DNA of 64,000 bases, from positions 2,824,452 through 2,888,451 of the forward strand of contig NZ_JHEG04000001.1 in the NCBI RefSeq assembly GCF_000760695.4, read 5' to 3'. A program made the translations under genes and the position numbers. This stretch comes from Tolypothrix bouteillei VB521301. Lineage in GTDB: Bacteria; Cyanobacteriota; Cyanobacteriia; Cyanobacteriales; Nostocaceae. This document shows positions 16,476-26,472 of the stretch, piece after piece (within the stretch, counting starts at the first letter, position 1; the number at the start of each line of letters is the position of its first letter). The notes below the pieces were generated by a model. That model was given only the letters and a program-made list of their open reading frames with translations, was not told the DNA's origin and did not search any database.

Positions 16476-19208
16476 ATGCAAAAAACTAGTATGAGTGATG
16501 GTAAAGATACAAAGAAGAACTACTTGCAATTCTTCTTACAATCTAACGAGTTACTATGTATTGCTAGTTTTAATGGGTATTTCCAGTCCTTAAATCCAGT
16601 TTGGACAAAAACTTTTGGTTGGTCAGAACAGGAATTCAAAAATCAACCGTTTATTGATTTTGCTCATCCAGAAGACTTTGATACTTGTCTTAATGCTTAT
16701 TCTAAACTTGTGTCGGGAGCGGAAGTCATTGGTTTAGAAAGTCGTTTTTTGTGTCGGAATGGCTCTTATAAATGGCTGTCATGGAATGCGACTGTATCTG
16801 GTGATGAACGATTGATTTATGCAGTTGCTCGGGACATTACTGCTTGCAAAGAAAGTGAAATATTACAACAACAGTATATTAAGGAGTTAGAAGCTTTAAA
16901 ATTCGCTTTAAATATTCATTCGTTGGTAGCTATTACGGATAACCAGGGCAAAATAACTTACGCAAATGAAAAATTTTGCGAAGTCTCTCAATATTCAAAG
17001 GAAGAATTAATAGGACAAGATCACCGTATTGTTAATTCTGGCTATCACTCTCAAGAATTTTTTGAAAATTTATGGAGAACAATTTCTCAGGGAAATATTT
17101 GGAAAGGAGAAATTAAAAACAAAGCCAAGAATGGCACTTATTACTGGGTAGATACTCTGATTGTGCCATTTTTAAATAAAATGGGAAAACCCTATCAATA
17201 TGTGGCAATTCGTACAGATATTACACAGCGGAAACTTTCAGAACTAGCTTTGCTAGAGCGATCGCGTTTATCATTGCTAAGTGCGGAAATTAGCTTAGCC
17301 CTCTCACAAAGCAGTTCCCTTCCTGAAATCCTTCAAAGTTGTACAAAAACTTTGTCTCAGTATTTAGATATTGCTTTTGTTTGTATCTGGACTTTTGAGA
17401 ATCAGACACATCAGATCCAATTACAAGCAGGTGTCCGATGTACGGATAGGATTTGTCAAACGTTAACCAACAGTCAAGATTTTCCAGAGCATGCGGTTTT
17501 AGCAAACAGCATCATTGGTTTAATGACAAAAAACAATCAAGCTCTTTTTAATGAAGAAGTTACGATAAAAAATGAAGAAAGTTTTATAGAGCCTTTTTTA
17601 TCCAGTTTTCTTTTGGCTGCCTATCCGTTAATTATAGAGCAGCAAACTATTGGAATTATTGCTTTGTTTAACCAAGAGTTATTTACAAACTCAACTCATA
17701 ATTTATTAAATTGGATTGCCAATAATATTGCAGTAGCCATCGATCGCATATGGGCGCGAGAAGAACTTTTGAGCCGCCGGGAAGCTTTATTGCTAAGGCT
17801 CGCCAATCAAATACGAAATTCACTAGATCTCGATACAATTATGGCAACAGCTGTTTGTGAAATTCGCAGCTTATTGCAAATCGATCGTTGCTGTTTTCTC
17901 CGATATTTGCCAAACTTACCTCAGCCAACATTGACTATTACCCATGAAGCTCGAAATCCCGAATTAATCACTATGTTGGGTGATATTCCACCACAAAAAA
18001 ATTCTTTTTTAGTCAATATATTGCTGAATGAGGAATTACTTTGTATTGATTCTACCAACAAAATATGCTTGCTAGATTGCAATACCCAAGAATTTTTCGC
18101 CAAATTTAACATAAAGTCTCAACTTTTACTACCAGTTAAGTGTAAGTCAGGTGACTTTGGAGCCATTGTTTGCAGTCATAGTTGCGAGAAACGGACTTGG
18201 AGTCATAGCGAAATTAGTTTGTTACAAGCTGTGACGGATCAATTAGCAATTGCGATCGATCATGCCCAACTCTACAGGGAAAGCCGTGCAGCTACTTTAG
18301 CTGCCCAAACTCATGCAGAAAAACTTGCGGAAACTTTGCAAAAGTTACAGGAAACTCAAGCGCAACTGATTCAACATGAAAAGATGTCTAGCTTGGGACA
18401 ACTTGTAGCGGGAGTTGCACATGAAATTAATAATCCAGTGAGTTTTATTCACGGCAATATTACCCATGCAAGTGAATATATACAGGATTTGTTAGAGCTA
18501 TTAAAACTTTATCACCAACATTATCCTTATCCCGCGCCTGAGATTCAATCTTTTTGTAAAGAAATCGAAATAGAATTTCTTGCTGATGACTTAGGCAAAA
18601 TCCTATCTTCTATGAAAATAGGGACTAATCGTATCCGCGAGATTGTTCTTAGTTTGAGAAATTTTTCCCGTCTTGATGAAGCGGCAAAAAAGCCAGTCGA
18701 TATTCACGAAGGTATAGAAAATACACTGTTGATTTTACAACACCGATTGCAATCTAGTAAATGCTGTATTTCTATTGTTAAACAATACGGTGATTTACCT
18801 TTAGTGGACTGTTATCCAGGTCAATTGAATCAAGTTTTTATGAATATTTTGACTAATGCAATTGATGCTTTAGAAGAGGGATTGGGGAGAGCAGAATTTC
18901 CTCTGGAGAGCGGGGATAACCGCGACTCGGAACTTCGAGTCCCCACAATTTACATTAGCACCGCAGTTGGAAGTAACAATTTTGCCCTGATTCAGATTGT
19001 TGATAATGGCTTTGGAATGACGGAAGATACCAGAAAACGATTGTTCGATCCCTTTTTTACAACAAAACCTGTAGGTAAGGGAACGGGGCTGGGGTTATCA
19101 ATCAGTTACCAAATTATTGTAGAAAAGCATGGCGGAAGTTTGAAATGTATATCAGAACCTGGTAAAGGTACAGAGTTTTTGATTCAGATTCCCATTAGCT
19201 CGAATTAG
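16476..19208 (+). CDS. PAS/GAF sensor histidine kinase
   Basis: A 910-residue soluble histidine kinase. Order: PAS with PAC-like end (about 20-125), second PAS (about 140-260), two GAF domains (about 275-430 and 445-605), coiled coil, HisKA with GVAHEINNP (His649), and HATPase with N-box NQVFMNILTNAIDALEEG, G1 DNGFGM, F-box FDPFFTTKPVGKGTGLGLS. No GAF Cys of the CH type for bilin attachment is evident, so light sensing through a covalent chromophore is unlikely. No transmembrane helix is seen. Residues about 801-824, between the N and G1 boxes, look like an in-frame low-complexity insert. The FHA-domain gene follows 36 bp downstream. Confidence 0.92.
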   Translation: MQKTSMSDGKDTKKNYLQFFLQSNELLCIASFNGYFQSLNPVWTKTFGWSEQEFKNQPFIDFAHPEDFDTCLNAYSKLVSGAEVIGLESRFLCRNGSYKWLSWNATVSGDERLIYAVARDITACKESEILQQQYIKELEALKFALNIHSLVAITDNQGKITYANEKFCEVSQYSKEELIGQDHRIVNSGYHSQEFFENLWRTISQGNIWKGEIKNKAKNGTYYWVDTLIVPFLNKMGKPYQYVAIRTDITQRKLSELALLERSRLSLLSAEISLALSQSSSLPEILQSCTKTLSQYLDIAFVCIWTFENQTHQIQLQAGVRCTDRICQTLTNSQDFPEHAVLANSIIGLMTKNNQALFNEEVTIKNEESFIEPFLSSFLLAAYPLIIEQQTIGIIALFNQELFTNSTHNLLNWIANNIAVAIDRIWAREELLSRREALLLRLANQIRNSLDLDTIMATAVCEIRSLLQIDRCCFLRYLPNLPQPTLTITHEARNPELITMLGDIPPQKNSFLVNILLNEELLCIDSTNKICLLDCNTQEFFAKFNIKSQLLLPVKCKSGDFGAIVCSHSCEKRTWSHSEISLLQAVTDQLAIAIDHAQLYRESRAATLAAQTHAEKLAETLQKLQETQAQLIQHEKMSSLGQLVAGVAHEINNPVSFIHGNITHASEYIQDLLELLKLYHQHYPYPAPEIQSFCKEIEIEFLADDLGKILSSMKIGTNRIREIVLSLRNFSRLDEAAKKPVDIHEGIENTLLILQHRLQSSKCCISIVKQYGDLPLVDCYPGQLNQVFMNILTNAIDALEEGLGRAEFPLESGDNRDSELRVPTIYISTAVGSNNFALIQIVDNGFGMTEDTRKRLFDPFFTTKPVGKGTGLGLSISYQIIVEKHGGSLKCISEPGKGTEFLIQIPISSN

Positions 19209-19244
19209 AATGGCAGAAGAAGAAATATTTTTAAACAAGAAGGT

Positions 19245-20033
19245 ATGCAAAATTTAAGCACATCCCAAACAACAGCGCTAGGTTTCGAGCTTTTTCACGT
19301 TCAAACGGATACACCTTTTGAGTTACCCCCAAATCTTGCTGTCATTCGTGTTGGCAAGCAAAATGAGCAAATTGCACCGGATATTAATGTTACATTCTTA
19401 CCTGATGCCGATATTGTTTCTCGGTTGCATTTAGAAATTCAAGTAGAAGAAAATACTTATTATATTACCGATATCGGTAGTTCTAACGGTACATTTCTTA
19501 ATGGAGTGAAGTTAGAACCAAGAAAGCGTTACCTCCTTCAAGTGGGAGACAAAATCAACCTCGGACAGGAAGAAAAAGTTACATTTATATTTCAGTATAA
19601 ACAAAATCTGATTGTTCCCTCTAATGCTCCCATTAGTAAACCTACAGTGCTCCAACCCGAAATCGTACATAATTCTCAACTCCCTCAAGTCGATCGCAAC
19701 AGCAAACTTGCAGGTGCGGGTTTGATGCTTATCGGTATTTTATTATTTGCAGCTAACACGCAAATTGGTATTTTCATACGTATTCCATCCGTTTTGCTGC
19801 TAGTAGTAGGAGCAGCGCTTGTGTTATGGCGTCGCGATTACCGCACTATAGGATGGGTTTTGATAGGGCTTGGAGTTGCAGTTATGATTTTCACAGGGAA
19901 TTTATTTGCATCTTTCAATCTTTTAGCTATCCTTTTCGCCTCTGCTTTGTTTGCTGCAGGGTATCAGTTATTTAAAACTGGTAAAGTTTTGAATTATAGT
20001 TTGCAGTCTGTTAGGGAATTAGTCAAACGCTAA
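19245..20033 (+). CDS. FHA-domain membrane protein
   Basis: A 262-residue protein. Residues about 25-125 form an FHA domain: the phosphothreonine-binding core includes VSRLHLEIQ and DIGSSNGTFLNGVKL. After a linker, four hydrophobic segments occupy about residues 155-245 (AGAGLMLIGILLF, VLLLVVGAALVL, GWVLIGLGVAVMIF, LLAILFASALFAAG). It probably tethers a phosphopeptide-recognition module to a membrane. Its position 36 bp after the kinase gene suggests co-transcription, but FHA domains read Ser/Thr rather than His phosphorylation, so a direct link is unproven. Confidence 0.87.
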   Translation: MQNLSTSQTTALGFELFHVQTDTPFELPPNLAVIRVGKQNEQIAPDINVTFLPDADIVSRLHLEIQVEENTYYITDIGSSNGTFLNGVKLEPRKRYLLQVGDKINLGQEEKVTFIFQYKQNLIVPSNAPISKPTVLQPEIVHNSQLPQVDRNSKLAGAGLMLIGILLFAANTQIGIFIRIPSVLLLVVGAALVLWRRDYRTIGWVLIGLGVAVMIFTGNLFASFNLLAILFASALFAAGYQLFKTGKVLNYSLQSVRELVKR

Positions 20034-20144
20034 AAGGATAAAAAACTTCTCCATATAAATTCCCTCTTTTTCTGGTTCTTTCAGTTTCTTGTTCCCAGGT
20101 AGAACCTGGGAACGAGAGTCAAGCCTGAGTACAGGAGTGTCTGT

Positions 20145-22361
20145 TTAAATTTGGTAGTCCCACATTGAAATTTTGCCACAAAATTGATTTGCAGGTACAG
20201 CAGCCAACATTTTCTTAGGATAGGGAAGATTCAGGTTATTCATGAGTTCAATAAACTGCTTGCGGCTGCGTCCGGCAAAACGCGGGTTCCAAGATTTTTC
20301 TTCTCCGATGGTAGATACTGTTCGTCCTTGATAGTCATGACCGGGATACACGAAAGTCTCTTCCGGTAAGGCAAACAGCTTTTGAGTTACAACATCATAC
20401 AACAATCCCGCATCACCGTTTTGAAAGTCGGTACGACCGCAACCTCGGATAAACAAAGCATCTCCACTTAACAAATGAGTTCCATTCACGAGATATGCCA
20501 TATGACTATCTGTGTGTCCCGGTGTTGCGATCGCTTGAATTCTCACACTCCCCAATTCCAGTATCGCCCTATCTGCAATATAGCTGTCTGCACCGATGGT
20601 CGCAGCTTTTTCAGGGACAATACTCAAACAACCCGTCAATTCTCTCAATTTATCTGACCCGGTTATGTGGTCTGCATGAATGTGGGTCTCCAGACAGTAA
20701 CGTAAAGTCAATCCCAATTCTCGCAAGATTTGAAGGTCGCGTTCGACTTGTTCCAACACGGAATCTATCAGGATAGCTTCTTTCGTTTCTGGGTCGGCAA
20801 TGAGGTAAGTATAAGTACTTGACTCTTTATCAAACAATTGGCGAAATAGCATAACAGGTTTCGGCAACTTGCTTACTTCAATAGCAGGATAAAGTTTGGA
20901 ATCGAGAGATTTCAGTAACTCCTGAGCTAAAGAAACTGCCTGAACTCGAATTTCTGGAACAGCAGTTGTTTCCCAAAGATTTCCCTTACGGGGTGTTCCT
21001 AACGTATACAAAAGTTCGGAAACATTGCCATCAGCATCAATGAGAGCACCGTTAGCAGCAGTATCAATACCGATAGACAGGGTGCTCGAACGGAATAGCC
21101 TTTGTTCTTGAAGGCTCGAAAGCAACGGATGCTGCAATCTGCGGTAGTTGCAGTTTGAACCGGTACAGTTCACTATTCTGCTTACCTGTAGAACAATATC
21201 TGCACTTGTTCCCCGTTCGCGAATGGTTACATTCACTCCCTTCTCAAACTCTTGGCAAGTTTGAATCCGACCTCCGTAGTGGCGTAATTGACCGGACTGA
21301 ACGGCTGTATCTAAAACTTCTGCAATTTCTTCAGCAATCCGATGGCGGTGAACTTCCCAGTAAGCTTTCACGTGGCGGAGAAACCTTTTCTGTTCTTTAA
21401 ATGGAAGTGCTTGCCAGAGTTCTTGAGTGACCGGACGGAGAGCATCAATGACTCCACGCCAGTCTTGTCCTCGATCGCTCGCGACTTTTACTTCCTGACG
21501 TACCAAGTGGAACAGCCCTCTTGCAGTTTTTGGAGCAGTTTCCAAATTGAGAAATGCTGCGTAAGGAGTTGTTGGTTTGTGATGACAGGGCATTAAGCCA
21601 TGGCGGGAGACTGCGTGAATCTGTCCTTTAAATCCTTGTTGGTGCAGCGCAACAACTGCATCTGCCATAGTCAGCCCAGTTCCCACTAGCAAAATTGAAT
21701 CTTCTGGGCTGAGATTTGCGATCGCATCTTCAGCCCAAGCATCTTTAACATAGGGATTGGGGTTACCCAAAGCAGCAATTGGTTCGGGTAAAGAAGCAGG
21801 AAAATTACCCAAAGCAAGCACAGCCTTTTGTACCTGCAAACGCCTGCCATTATTCAAGTACACTCGAACGCTATAAGTTGTTGTATCAATATAGATAGCT
21901 TCACCAACAATCCTTTCAAACTCGACCCCAGCTTGAGCCTTTGCCTGTGCTTCTTGCAAAATTGCTTGGATATAACTTCCATAAACAGTACGCGGTACAA
22001 ATGTCGATGCAGTGACTTGTTCGTACCCATTTGCGTGTAGCCATTTCAAGAAATGATCTGATTCATCTGGAAATGCACTCATCTTACCTGCAGGAACGTT
22101 CAGCAAATGACAATCAACTCGCGTACCATATGCGACCCCTTTACCTATTTCACAATTGCGTTCAATTAATTTTATAGAAATCGGTATTGTTGCATTACGC
22201 AAAAGATTAGCAGCCACAAGAGAACCACTTAAACCGCCTCCAATAATAGCTATTGTTTGTGGAGAAACACTTTGATTTAAAATAGACTTATACATAGGAA
22301 AAACTAAATTTATTTGGTGTATATCTACAAAATTTAGTCCATCCCTTCCGTAAATGTCCAT
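20145..22361 (-). CDS. FAD/NAD(P)-binding domain fused to metallo-beta-lactamase fold
   Basis: A 738-residue fusion. The N-terminal two-thirds is a flavin/nicotinamide-binding protein: dinucleotide site IAIIGGGLSGSLVAANLL near residue 36, then GKGVAYGT, LLNVPAGKMSAFPD and VGTGLTMAD, as in the YdhS-like FAD/NAD(P)-binding family. The last 240 residues are a metallo-beta-lactamase domain of the persulfide dioxygenase/glyoxalase II type with THIHADH, TPGHTDSH, SGDALFI and YPGHDYQG metal ligands. The ATG at 22361 is chosen for its AGGAG site. Such a fusion could couple oxidation of a sulfur compound to a redox step; the substrate is unknown. It is not in an evident operon. Confidence 0.85.
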   Translation of the reverse strand: MDIYGRDGLNFVDIHQINLVFPMYKSILNQSVSPQTIAIIGGGLSGSLVAANLLRNATIPISIKLIERNCEIGKGVAYGTRVDCHLLNVPAGKMSAFPDESDHFLKWLHANGYEQVTASTFVPRTVYGSYIQAILQEAQAKAQAGVEFERIVGEAIYIDTTTYSVRVYLNNGRRLQVQKAVLALGNFPASLPEPIAALGNPNPYVKDAWAEDAIANLSPEDSILLVGTGLTMADAVVALHQQGFKGQIHAVSRHGLMPCHHKPTTPYAAFLNLETAPKTARGLFHLVRQEVKVASDRGQDWRGVIDALRPVTQELWQALPFKEQKRFLRHVKAYWEVHRHRIAEEIAEVLDTAVQSGQLRHYGGRIQTCQEFEKGVNVTIRERGTSADIVLQVSRIVNCTGSNCNYRRLQHPLLSSLQEQRLFRSSTLSIGIDTAANGALIDADGNVSELLYTLGTPRKGNLWETTAVPEIRVQAVSLAQELLKSLDSKLYPAIEVSKLPKPVMLFRQLFDKESSTYTYLIADPETKEAILIDSVLEQVERDLQILRELGLTLRYCLETHIHADHITGSDKLRELTGCLSIVPEKAATIGADSYIADRAILELGSVRIQAIATPGHTDSHMAYLVNGTHLLSGDALFIRGCGRTDFQNGDAGLLYDVVTQKLFALPEETFVYPGHDYQGRTVSTIGEEKSWNPRFAGRSRKQFIELMNNLNLPYPKKMLAAVPANQFCGKISMWDYQI

Positions 22362-23018
22362 GCTTTTCTCCTGGGTATAAGTACAAATCAAATTTAAACC
22401 CCACTTAAACAACCGAAAAACTCGGAATTTCCATTGAGTCTTTAATATGTTGAAATCGCATCATCTCAAACCCAGATAAAATAAGTATTTAAGAATTTAA
22501 TGTGCCTTCTTGTCCAACTAATCCGATACGAATAGTGTTGTTTTAAAATTACCTATTATGAGTCATTTTTTTACGGAAATTTTTCTTAACTCATTGTTAT
22601 GATTTCCTGACAAAACTAGAAAATCTGCTGCTCTCTAGGGACTCGCAGTCGTTAAAAAAATTACTTTTGAAGCGCAGAGGTACAGAGAACACAGAGGAAA
22701 AATGATTTACTCGCCAACCATGATTAGATAGCAACTCTTCTTCTCTTCATTTCTTCGTTTCTTCTAAGGAGTGAGAAAATTTTATAATTCCAATAACGAT
22801 TCTATTTAATTTGCAGGAAATCTCCCAATGAATGCACATTGCTCTCATTCATAGAATTCTGAGACTATACAAACAAAGTTCCTCCCGTGGGAAACTCCCT
22901 TACAAGGCTCGATTCACTACCTGCGCGGATTCATTACAACACAAGATCTGAAACCCACTTAGGTGAGTTTTGCGTGTATAGCCTCAATTACGTACCTTCT
23001 CAAATATTCTCTAACAAT
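22362..23018. other. Intergenic region with repeat copy
   Basis: No gene is supported. The frame of the methyltransferase stays open upstream to 22887, but those residues are encoded by the repeat at 22864-22935 and look non-homologous. The stretch near 22665-22700 (gaagcgcagaggtacagagaacacagagg) resembles a common cyanobacterial intergenic repeat. Confidence 0.5.
22864..22935 (+). repeat. Dispersed GC-rich intergenic repeat, copy 3
   Basis: Reads ctatacaaacaaagttcctcccgtgggaaactccc...cgattcactacctgcgcgga, a diverged version of the element at 63853-63938. Confidence 0.6.
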
Positions 23019-23681
23019 ATGACAAATCAAACACTTGGACTCGAAAAAAATCTGTATGAGTACTTATTATCAGTCTCCGTACAAGAACCAGAAATTTTAA
23101 CACAACTGAGACAAGAAACAGCCCAGCACCCAATGAGCCAAATGCAAATTGCTCCAGAACAGGGACAGTTTCTCGCTTTACTGGTTCAGTTGATGAATGC
23201 AAAAAAAACATTAGATATAGGGGTATTTACTGGGTATAGTTCCCTAGTTGTTGCTCTAGCATTACCACCAGAAGGTAAAGTCGTGGCTTGTGATGTGAGT
23301 GAAGAGTATACAGCGATCGCACGTCGTTATTGGCAGCAAGCGGGTGTGGCAAATAAAATCGAGCTACATATAGCCCCAGCCATAGAGACATTAGATCGCT
23401 TGCGGGCGCAGGGAGAAACTTTTGATTTTGCCTTCATTGACGCAGACAAAAGTAACTATGACAATTACTACGAGCAAGCTTTACAGTTAGTGCGTCCCGG
23501 TGGGTTAATTGCCATTGATAATGTCTTGTGGTCGGGAAGAGTTGCAGATCCTCAAGTACAAGATAACAGAACAAATTATATGCGTACTTTTAATGAGAAA
23601 TTGTATCGAGATTCAAGAGTCACAATTAGTTTAGTACCGATTGCTGATGGTTTAACTTTAGCACTGAAAAAAGGCTAATGG
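23019..23681 (+). CDS. Class I SAM-dependent O-methyltransferase
   Basis: About 220 residues from the ATG at 23019, the usual start for the caffeoyl-CoA O-methyltransferase-like family 3. The SAM-binding motif is LDIGVFTGYSSLVVALAL, the acidic ribose contact is ACDVSEEY, and metal-binding residues fall in FIDADKSNYDNYY and IDNVLWSGRV. Bacterial relatives methylate catechol-type hydroxyls with divalent metal help, and the substrate here is open. The coding region ends KKG followed by TAA within a heptamer repeat (ggctaat). It is convergent with trhO. Confidence 0.9.
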
Positions 23682-23730
23682 CTAATAGCTAATGGCTGAT
23701 GGTTGATGGTTGACGGCTAATGATTAATAT
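23674..23730. repeat. Degenerate STRR heptamers (GGCTAAT)
   Basis: Heptamer-like units ggctaat, ggctaat, agctaat, ggctgat, ggttgat, ggttgac, ggctaat follow one another. The methyltransferase stop codon lies in the first unit. Confidence 0.7.
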
Positions 23731-23831
23731 GCAGATGACATACGTGAAATACAATTTACAAAGCTGCATTAAAACCCTGCTGTTCGGTGAGTTTCCCGAT
23801 GCGAAAAATACACAGGTGGGGAATAAAAACA

Positions 23832-23877
23832 ATTAGCTATTAGCTATTAGCTATTAGCCATTAGCAATTAGCCATTA
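23832..23877. repeat. STRR heptamers (ATTAGCT/ATTAGCC)
   Basis: Six heptamers plus a partial one: ATTAGCT three times, then ATTAGCC, ATTAGCA, ATTAGCC. The repeat runs into the trhO gene and supplies its stop codon (TAA read on the minus strand). Confidence 0.85.
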
Positions 23878-24764
23878 ACACTCCTTCTATTTGCCAATTC
23901 TATTTGTCGCTGCTTTTCCATCTGACGTTCTTTTTTCCCCTCAGAAAGGGTTTCAAAACAGTGAGGACAGGAAATACCTTTTTCGTATTGAGGAGAAGTT
24001 TTGTCTGCTTCAGAGATGGGATGTCCGCAACTCGCACACAAATCGTAAGTTCCTGGTTCTAAAGCGTGACGAACAGCGATACGTTCGTCAAAAACAAAAC
24101 ATTCGCCTTCCCACAAACTTTCAGATTCTGGGACTTCCTCTAAGTATTTCAGAATTCCGCCTTTTAAGTGATAAACTTCTTTAAATCCCTGAGAAATCAT
24201 AAAGGAAGAGGCTTTTTCGCAACGAATTCCACCCGTACAAAACAAAGCCACTTTTTTGTGTTGCTTGGGATCTAGCTGATGAAAAACATATTCTGGAAAT
24301 TCGCGGAATGACTTTGTGTTGGGATTTTGTGCTTTTTGGAAAGTACCAATGCTGACCTCGTAGTCATTGCGCGTGTCTATCACTGTGACTTCTGGATCGT
24401 TGAGGAGAGTATTCCAATCTTTAGGATCGACATAAGTACCAACTTGTTCGTTTGGATTGACTTCTGATAACCCGATGGTGACAATTTCTTTCTTCAGTCG
24501 CACTTTCATGCGTTGAAACGGGGGGGACTCTGCGTGTGATTCTTTATGTTCCAAATCTTCCAAGCGAGGATCGCTACGCAAAAAGGATAACACTGAATCG
24601 ATCGCTTGACGAGAACCTGCGATCGTACCGTTAATGCCTTCTGGTGCTAGCAGAATCGTCCCCTTAATATCATGTGCTTGACAAAAAGATAACAAAGGCT
24701 GTTGTTTCTCAGCAAAATCTGGCAAACTCACAAATTTATAAAGTGCAGCAACGACTAAAGACAT
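23868..24764 (-). CDS. trhO: tRNA uridine(34) hydroxylase, rhodanese-like
   Basis: A 298-residue TrhO (YceA) protein. The family makes 5-hydroxyuridine at the wobble position of tRNAs with U34 from prephenate-independent oxygen chemistry. The N-terminal acylphosphatase-like domain contains [14 protein letters not shown]; the rhodanese domain contains [15 protein letters not shown] and the loop CTGGIRCEK with Cys176 and Cys182. A Cys-rich C-terminal part (CASCGHP ... CPHCF) looks like a zinc ribbon. It is divergent from tRNA-Ala(TGC), a plausible substrate. The last codons and the stop come from an STRR. Confidence 0.9.
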   Translation of the reverse strand: MSLVVAALYKFVSLPDFAEKQQPLLSFCQAHDIKGTILLAPEGINGTIAGSRQAIDSVLSFLRSDPRLEDLEHKESHAESPPFQRMKVRLKKEIVTIGLSEVNPNEQVGTYVDPKDWNTLLNDPEVTVIDTRNDYEVSIGTFQKAQNPNTKSFREFPEYVFHQLDPKQHKKVALFCTGGIRCEKASSFMISQGFKEVYHLKGGILKYLEEVPESESLWEGECFVFDERIAVRHALEPGTYDLCASCGHPISEADKTSPQYEKGISCPHCFETLSEGKKERQMEKQRQIELANRRSVNG

Positions 24765-24849
24765 TTTTTGATTAATCCCCTTTCCGCAAACCAGGAATTT
24801 AAGCTATGATACTTTTGTTGGTGTAAATTACTTACACTTCCTATCTTAA

Positions 24850-24922
24850 GGGGGTATAGCTCAGTTGGTAGAGCGCCTGCTTTGCAAGCAGGATGTCAGG
24901 AGTTCGAGTCTCCTTACCTCCA
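24850..24922 (+). tRNA. tRNA-Ala (anticodon TGC)
   Basis: A 73-nt cloverleaf without encoded CCA: acceptor GGGGGTA pairs with TACCTCC, D-arm AGCTCAGTTGGTAGAGC, anticodon stem CCTGC/GCAGG around TTTGCAA giving TGC, and T-arm AGGAG TTCGAGT CTCCT. It lies about 85 bp upstream of trhO on the opposite strand. Confidence 0.97.
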
Positions 24923-24962
24923 TAGTTAGCGATCGCTAAACAATTATTGTCAAGCATATAAT

Positions 24963-25358
24963 CTAGTCATCGTCGTCTTCGTATTCTGCCCATGAGTTTG
25001 GAGTCTCAGAGACTGCTACTTTGAGATGTACGCCGGGAGGGACTCTTTTTTTGGTTTCATCGTAAATATACTTGGCAATCATCTCAGCAGTTGTTTCATA
25101 TTCTGGGGGTATGACTTCGTTAAGTACGCAGTGGTCAAGCCCTCCTTTTTTCACATCCTGTTTAGCCCAGCGTAAGGTTCTAAAATCAGCCACCATAACT
25201 TCATGGGGACAGTATTGCGAGGAGTGCAGTTTTGATGAAGTTGCTTCAATTTTTACTTTGTAAGTATGACCGTGCAATCGACCGCACGGTCCATCGTAGT
25301 CTCGTATGTAATGGGCGCTATCAAATGTAAATTCAGTGACCAATTTCCACTTTGGCAT
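24963..25358 (-). CDS. queD: 6-carboxytetrahydropterin synthase-like protein
   Basis: A 131-residue member of the 6-pyruvoyltetrahydropterin synthase family. QueD converts dihydroneopterin triphosphate to 6-carboxytetrahydropterin on the route to 7-deazaguanine and queuosine. Zinc ligands are His16 (DSAHY), His29 and His31 (LHGH), and the catalytic Cys25 sits in PCGRLHGH. Further active-site segments are GGLDHCVLNE and VSETPNSWAEY with the conserved Glu. The tail is acidic (EYEDDDD). A pterin-synthase role instead of deazaguanine synthesis cannot be excluded from the sequence alone. The gene stands alone between the two tRNA genes. Confidence 0.85.
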   Translation of the reverse strand: MPKWKLVTEFTFDSAHYIRDYDGPCGRLHGHTYKVKIEATSSKLHSSQYCPHEVMVADFRTLRWAKQDVKKGGLDHCVLNEVIPPEYETTAEMIAKYIYDETKKRVPPGVHLKVAVSETPNSWAEYEDDDD

Positions 25359-25599
25359 TCTTGTATCCTTTAATCATTGCCACTGGGTAATCGGGATTTA
25401 CTGGATTCGGTATCAACTGTTGATTTTTACAATCTGCAAGTAAATCCAATTTTTCAAAAAATTACTTGACCAATTAATAGTTTAGTTCCCATAAAAAAAG
25501 CTTTATCAACTGTTATCTTTACCTCACATTTAATAATTATTGGTCTAGTTGCTACAATAGCTTTTTGATTTCCATCATTCGTATTGTGCAACTCTATTA

Positions 25600-26169
25600 T
25601 TACACATCACAAAAAAGGTAATCTGAATTCACCCAACCTTCCAAACCACTCACCTTAGTGTTGGGACCATTAACCACACGGACGTAAACCCAAGGTTCCG
25701 CTCCCCACCTCAGCCATTTAACAACGTTGCCATTATTTAAACCAGCTTTTGATTTACCATTGGGTGTAGATCGTAAAGCTAACTGTCCCTGTGTAATATT
25801 TATGACTTTACAGGATTCTGGTGAAGATGCTGTTTTCTCATCACAAATCAAGTAATTGGAATTAACCCAACCTTCTAAACCGTTCACTTTAATATTGGGA
25901 CCCCGAAGTACCCGAACGTAAACCCAAGGCTCGCTTCCTTGCCTTAATAATTGTACGCTATTGTTATTATTTAGACCTGCTCTTGACTTGCCATTAGGTT
26001 GAGAGCGTAAGGCTAGTTGACCTGTTTGAATATTAGTTACCGTGCAACTGGTTTGTTGAGCAAGAATTTTTTGATTTCCCATACCAGCAAAGGCAGTAGG
26101 AACAAAGTTAAAACTAGATAAAGATAAGGATATTAGAAATATCTTTAACAGAGAGGTTTGGTTTTTCAT
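25600..26169 (-). CDS. Secreted protein with two SH3b-like domains
   Basis: A 189-residue exported protein. A signal peptide with hydrophobic core IFLISLSLSSFNFVPTAFA is followed by two near-identical repeats of about 70 residues, each with GQLALRSxPNGKSxAGLNN, PWVYVRV and LEGWVNSxYL, ending in a Cys (YLICD, YLFCD). Bacterial SH3b domains often bind cell-wall peptides, and an envelope role is inferred. The repeat similarity points to an internal duplication. Each repeat begins with a C-x-V motif, so two disulfides are plausible. Confidence 0.82.
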   Translation of the reverse strand: MKNQTSLLKIFLISLSLSSFNFVPTAFAGMGNQKILAQQTSCTVTNIQTGQLALRSQPNGKSRAGLNNNNSVQLLRQGSEPWVYVRVLRGPNIKVNGLEGWVNSNYLICDEKTASSPESCKVINITQGQLALRSTPNGKSKAGLNNGNVVKWLRWGAEPWVYVRVVNGPNTKVSGLEGWVNSDYLFCDV

Positions 26170-26310
26170 CGGTCATCAATCTCCACATCTCGGACAAGCA
26201 CCGATCGTTAAGTCAAGCGCCATGCCTCCGAGAAAATTAACACCTCTTTAAACTAACTTCACTATGATTCCCTTGTACTCTGAGAATCTACGGAAATATA
26301 ATAATGTAGA

Positions 26311-26383
<73 letters not shown>

Positions 26384-26472
26384 GTCGTGTTTTGACTCAC
26401 AAGAACTAATGTTAGCACAGAAATTTTGAAAACGCGATAGTATTTTTGAGAAAATTTTTTCCACATATTCCT

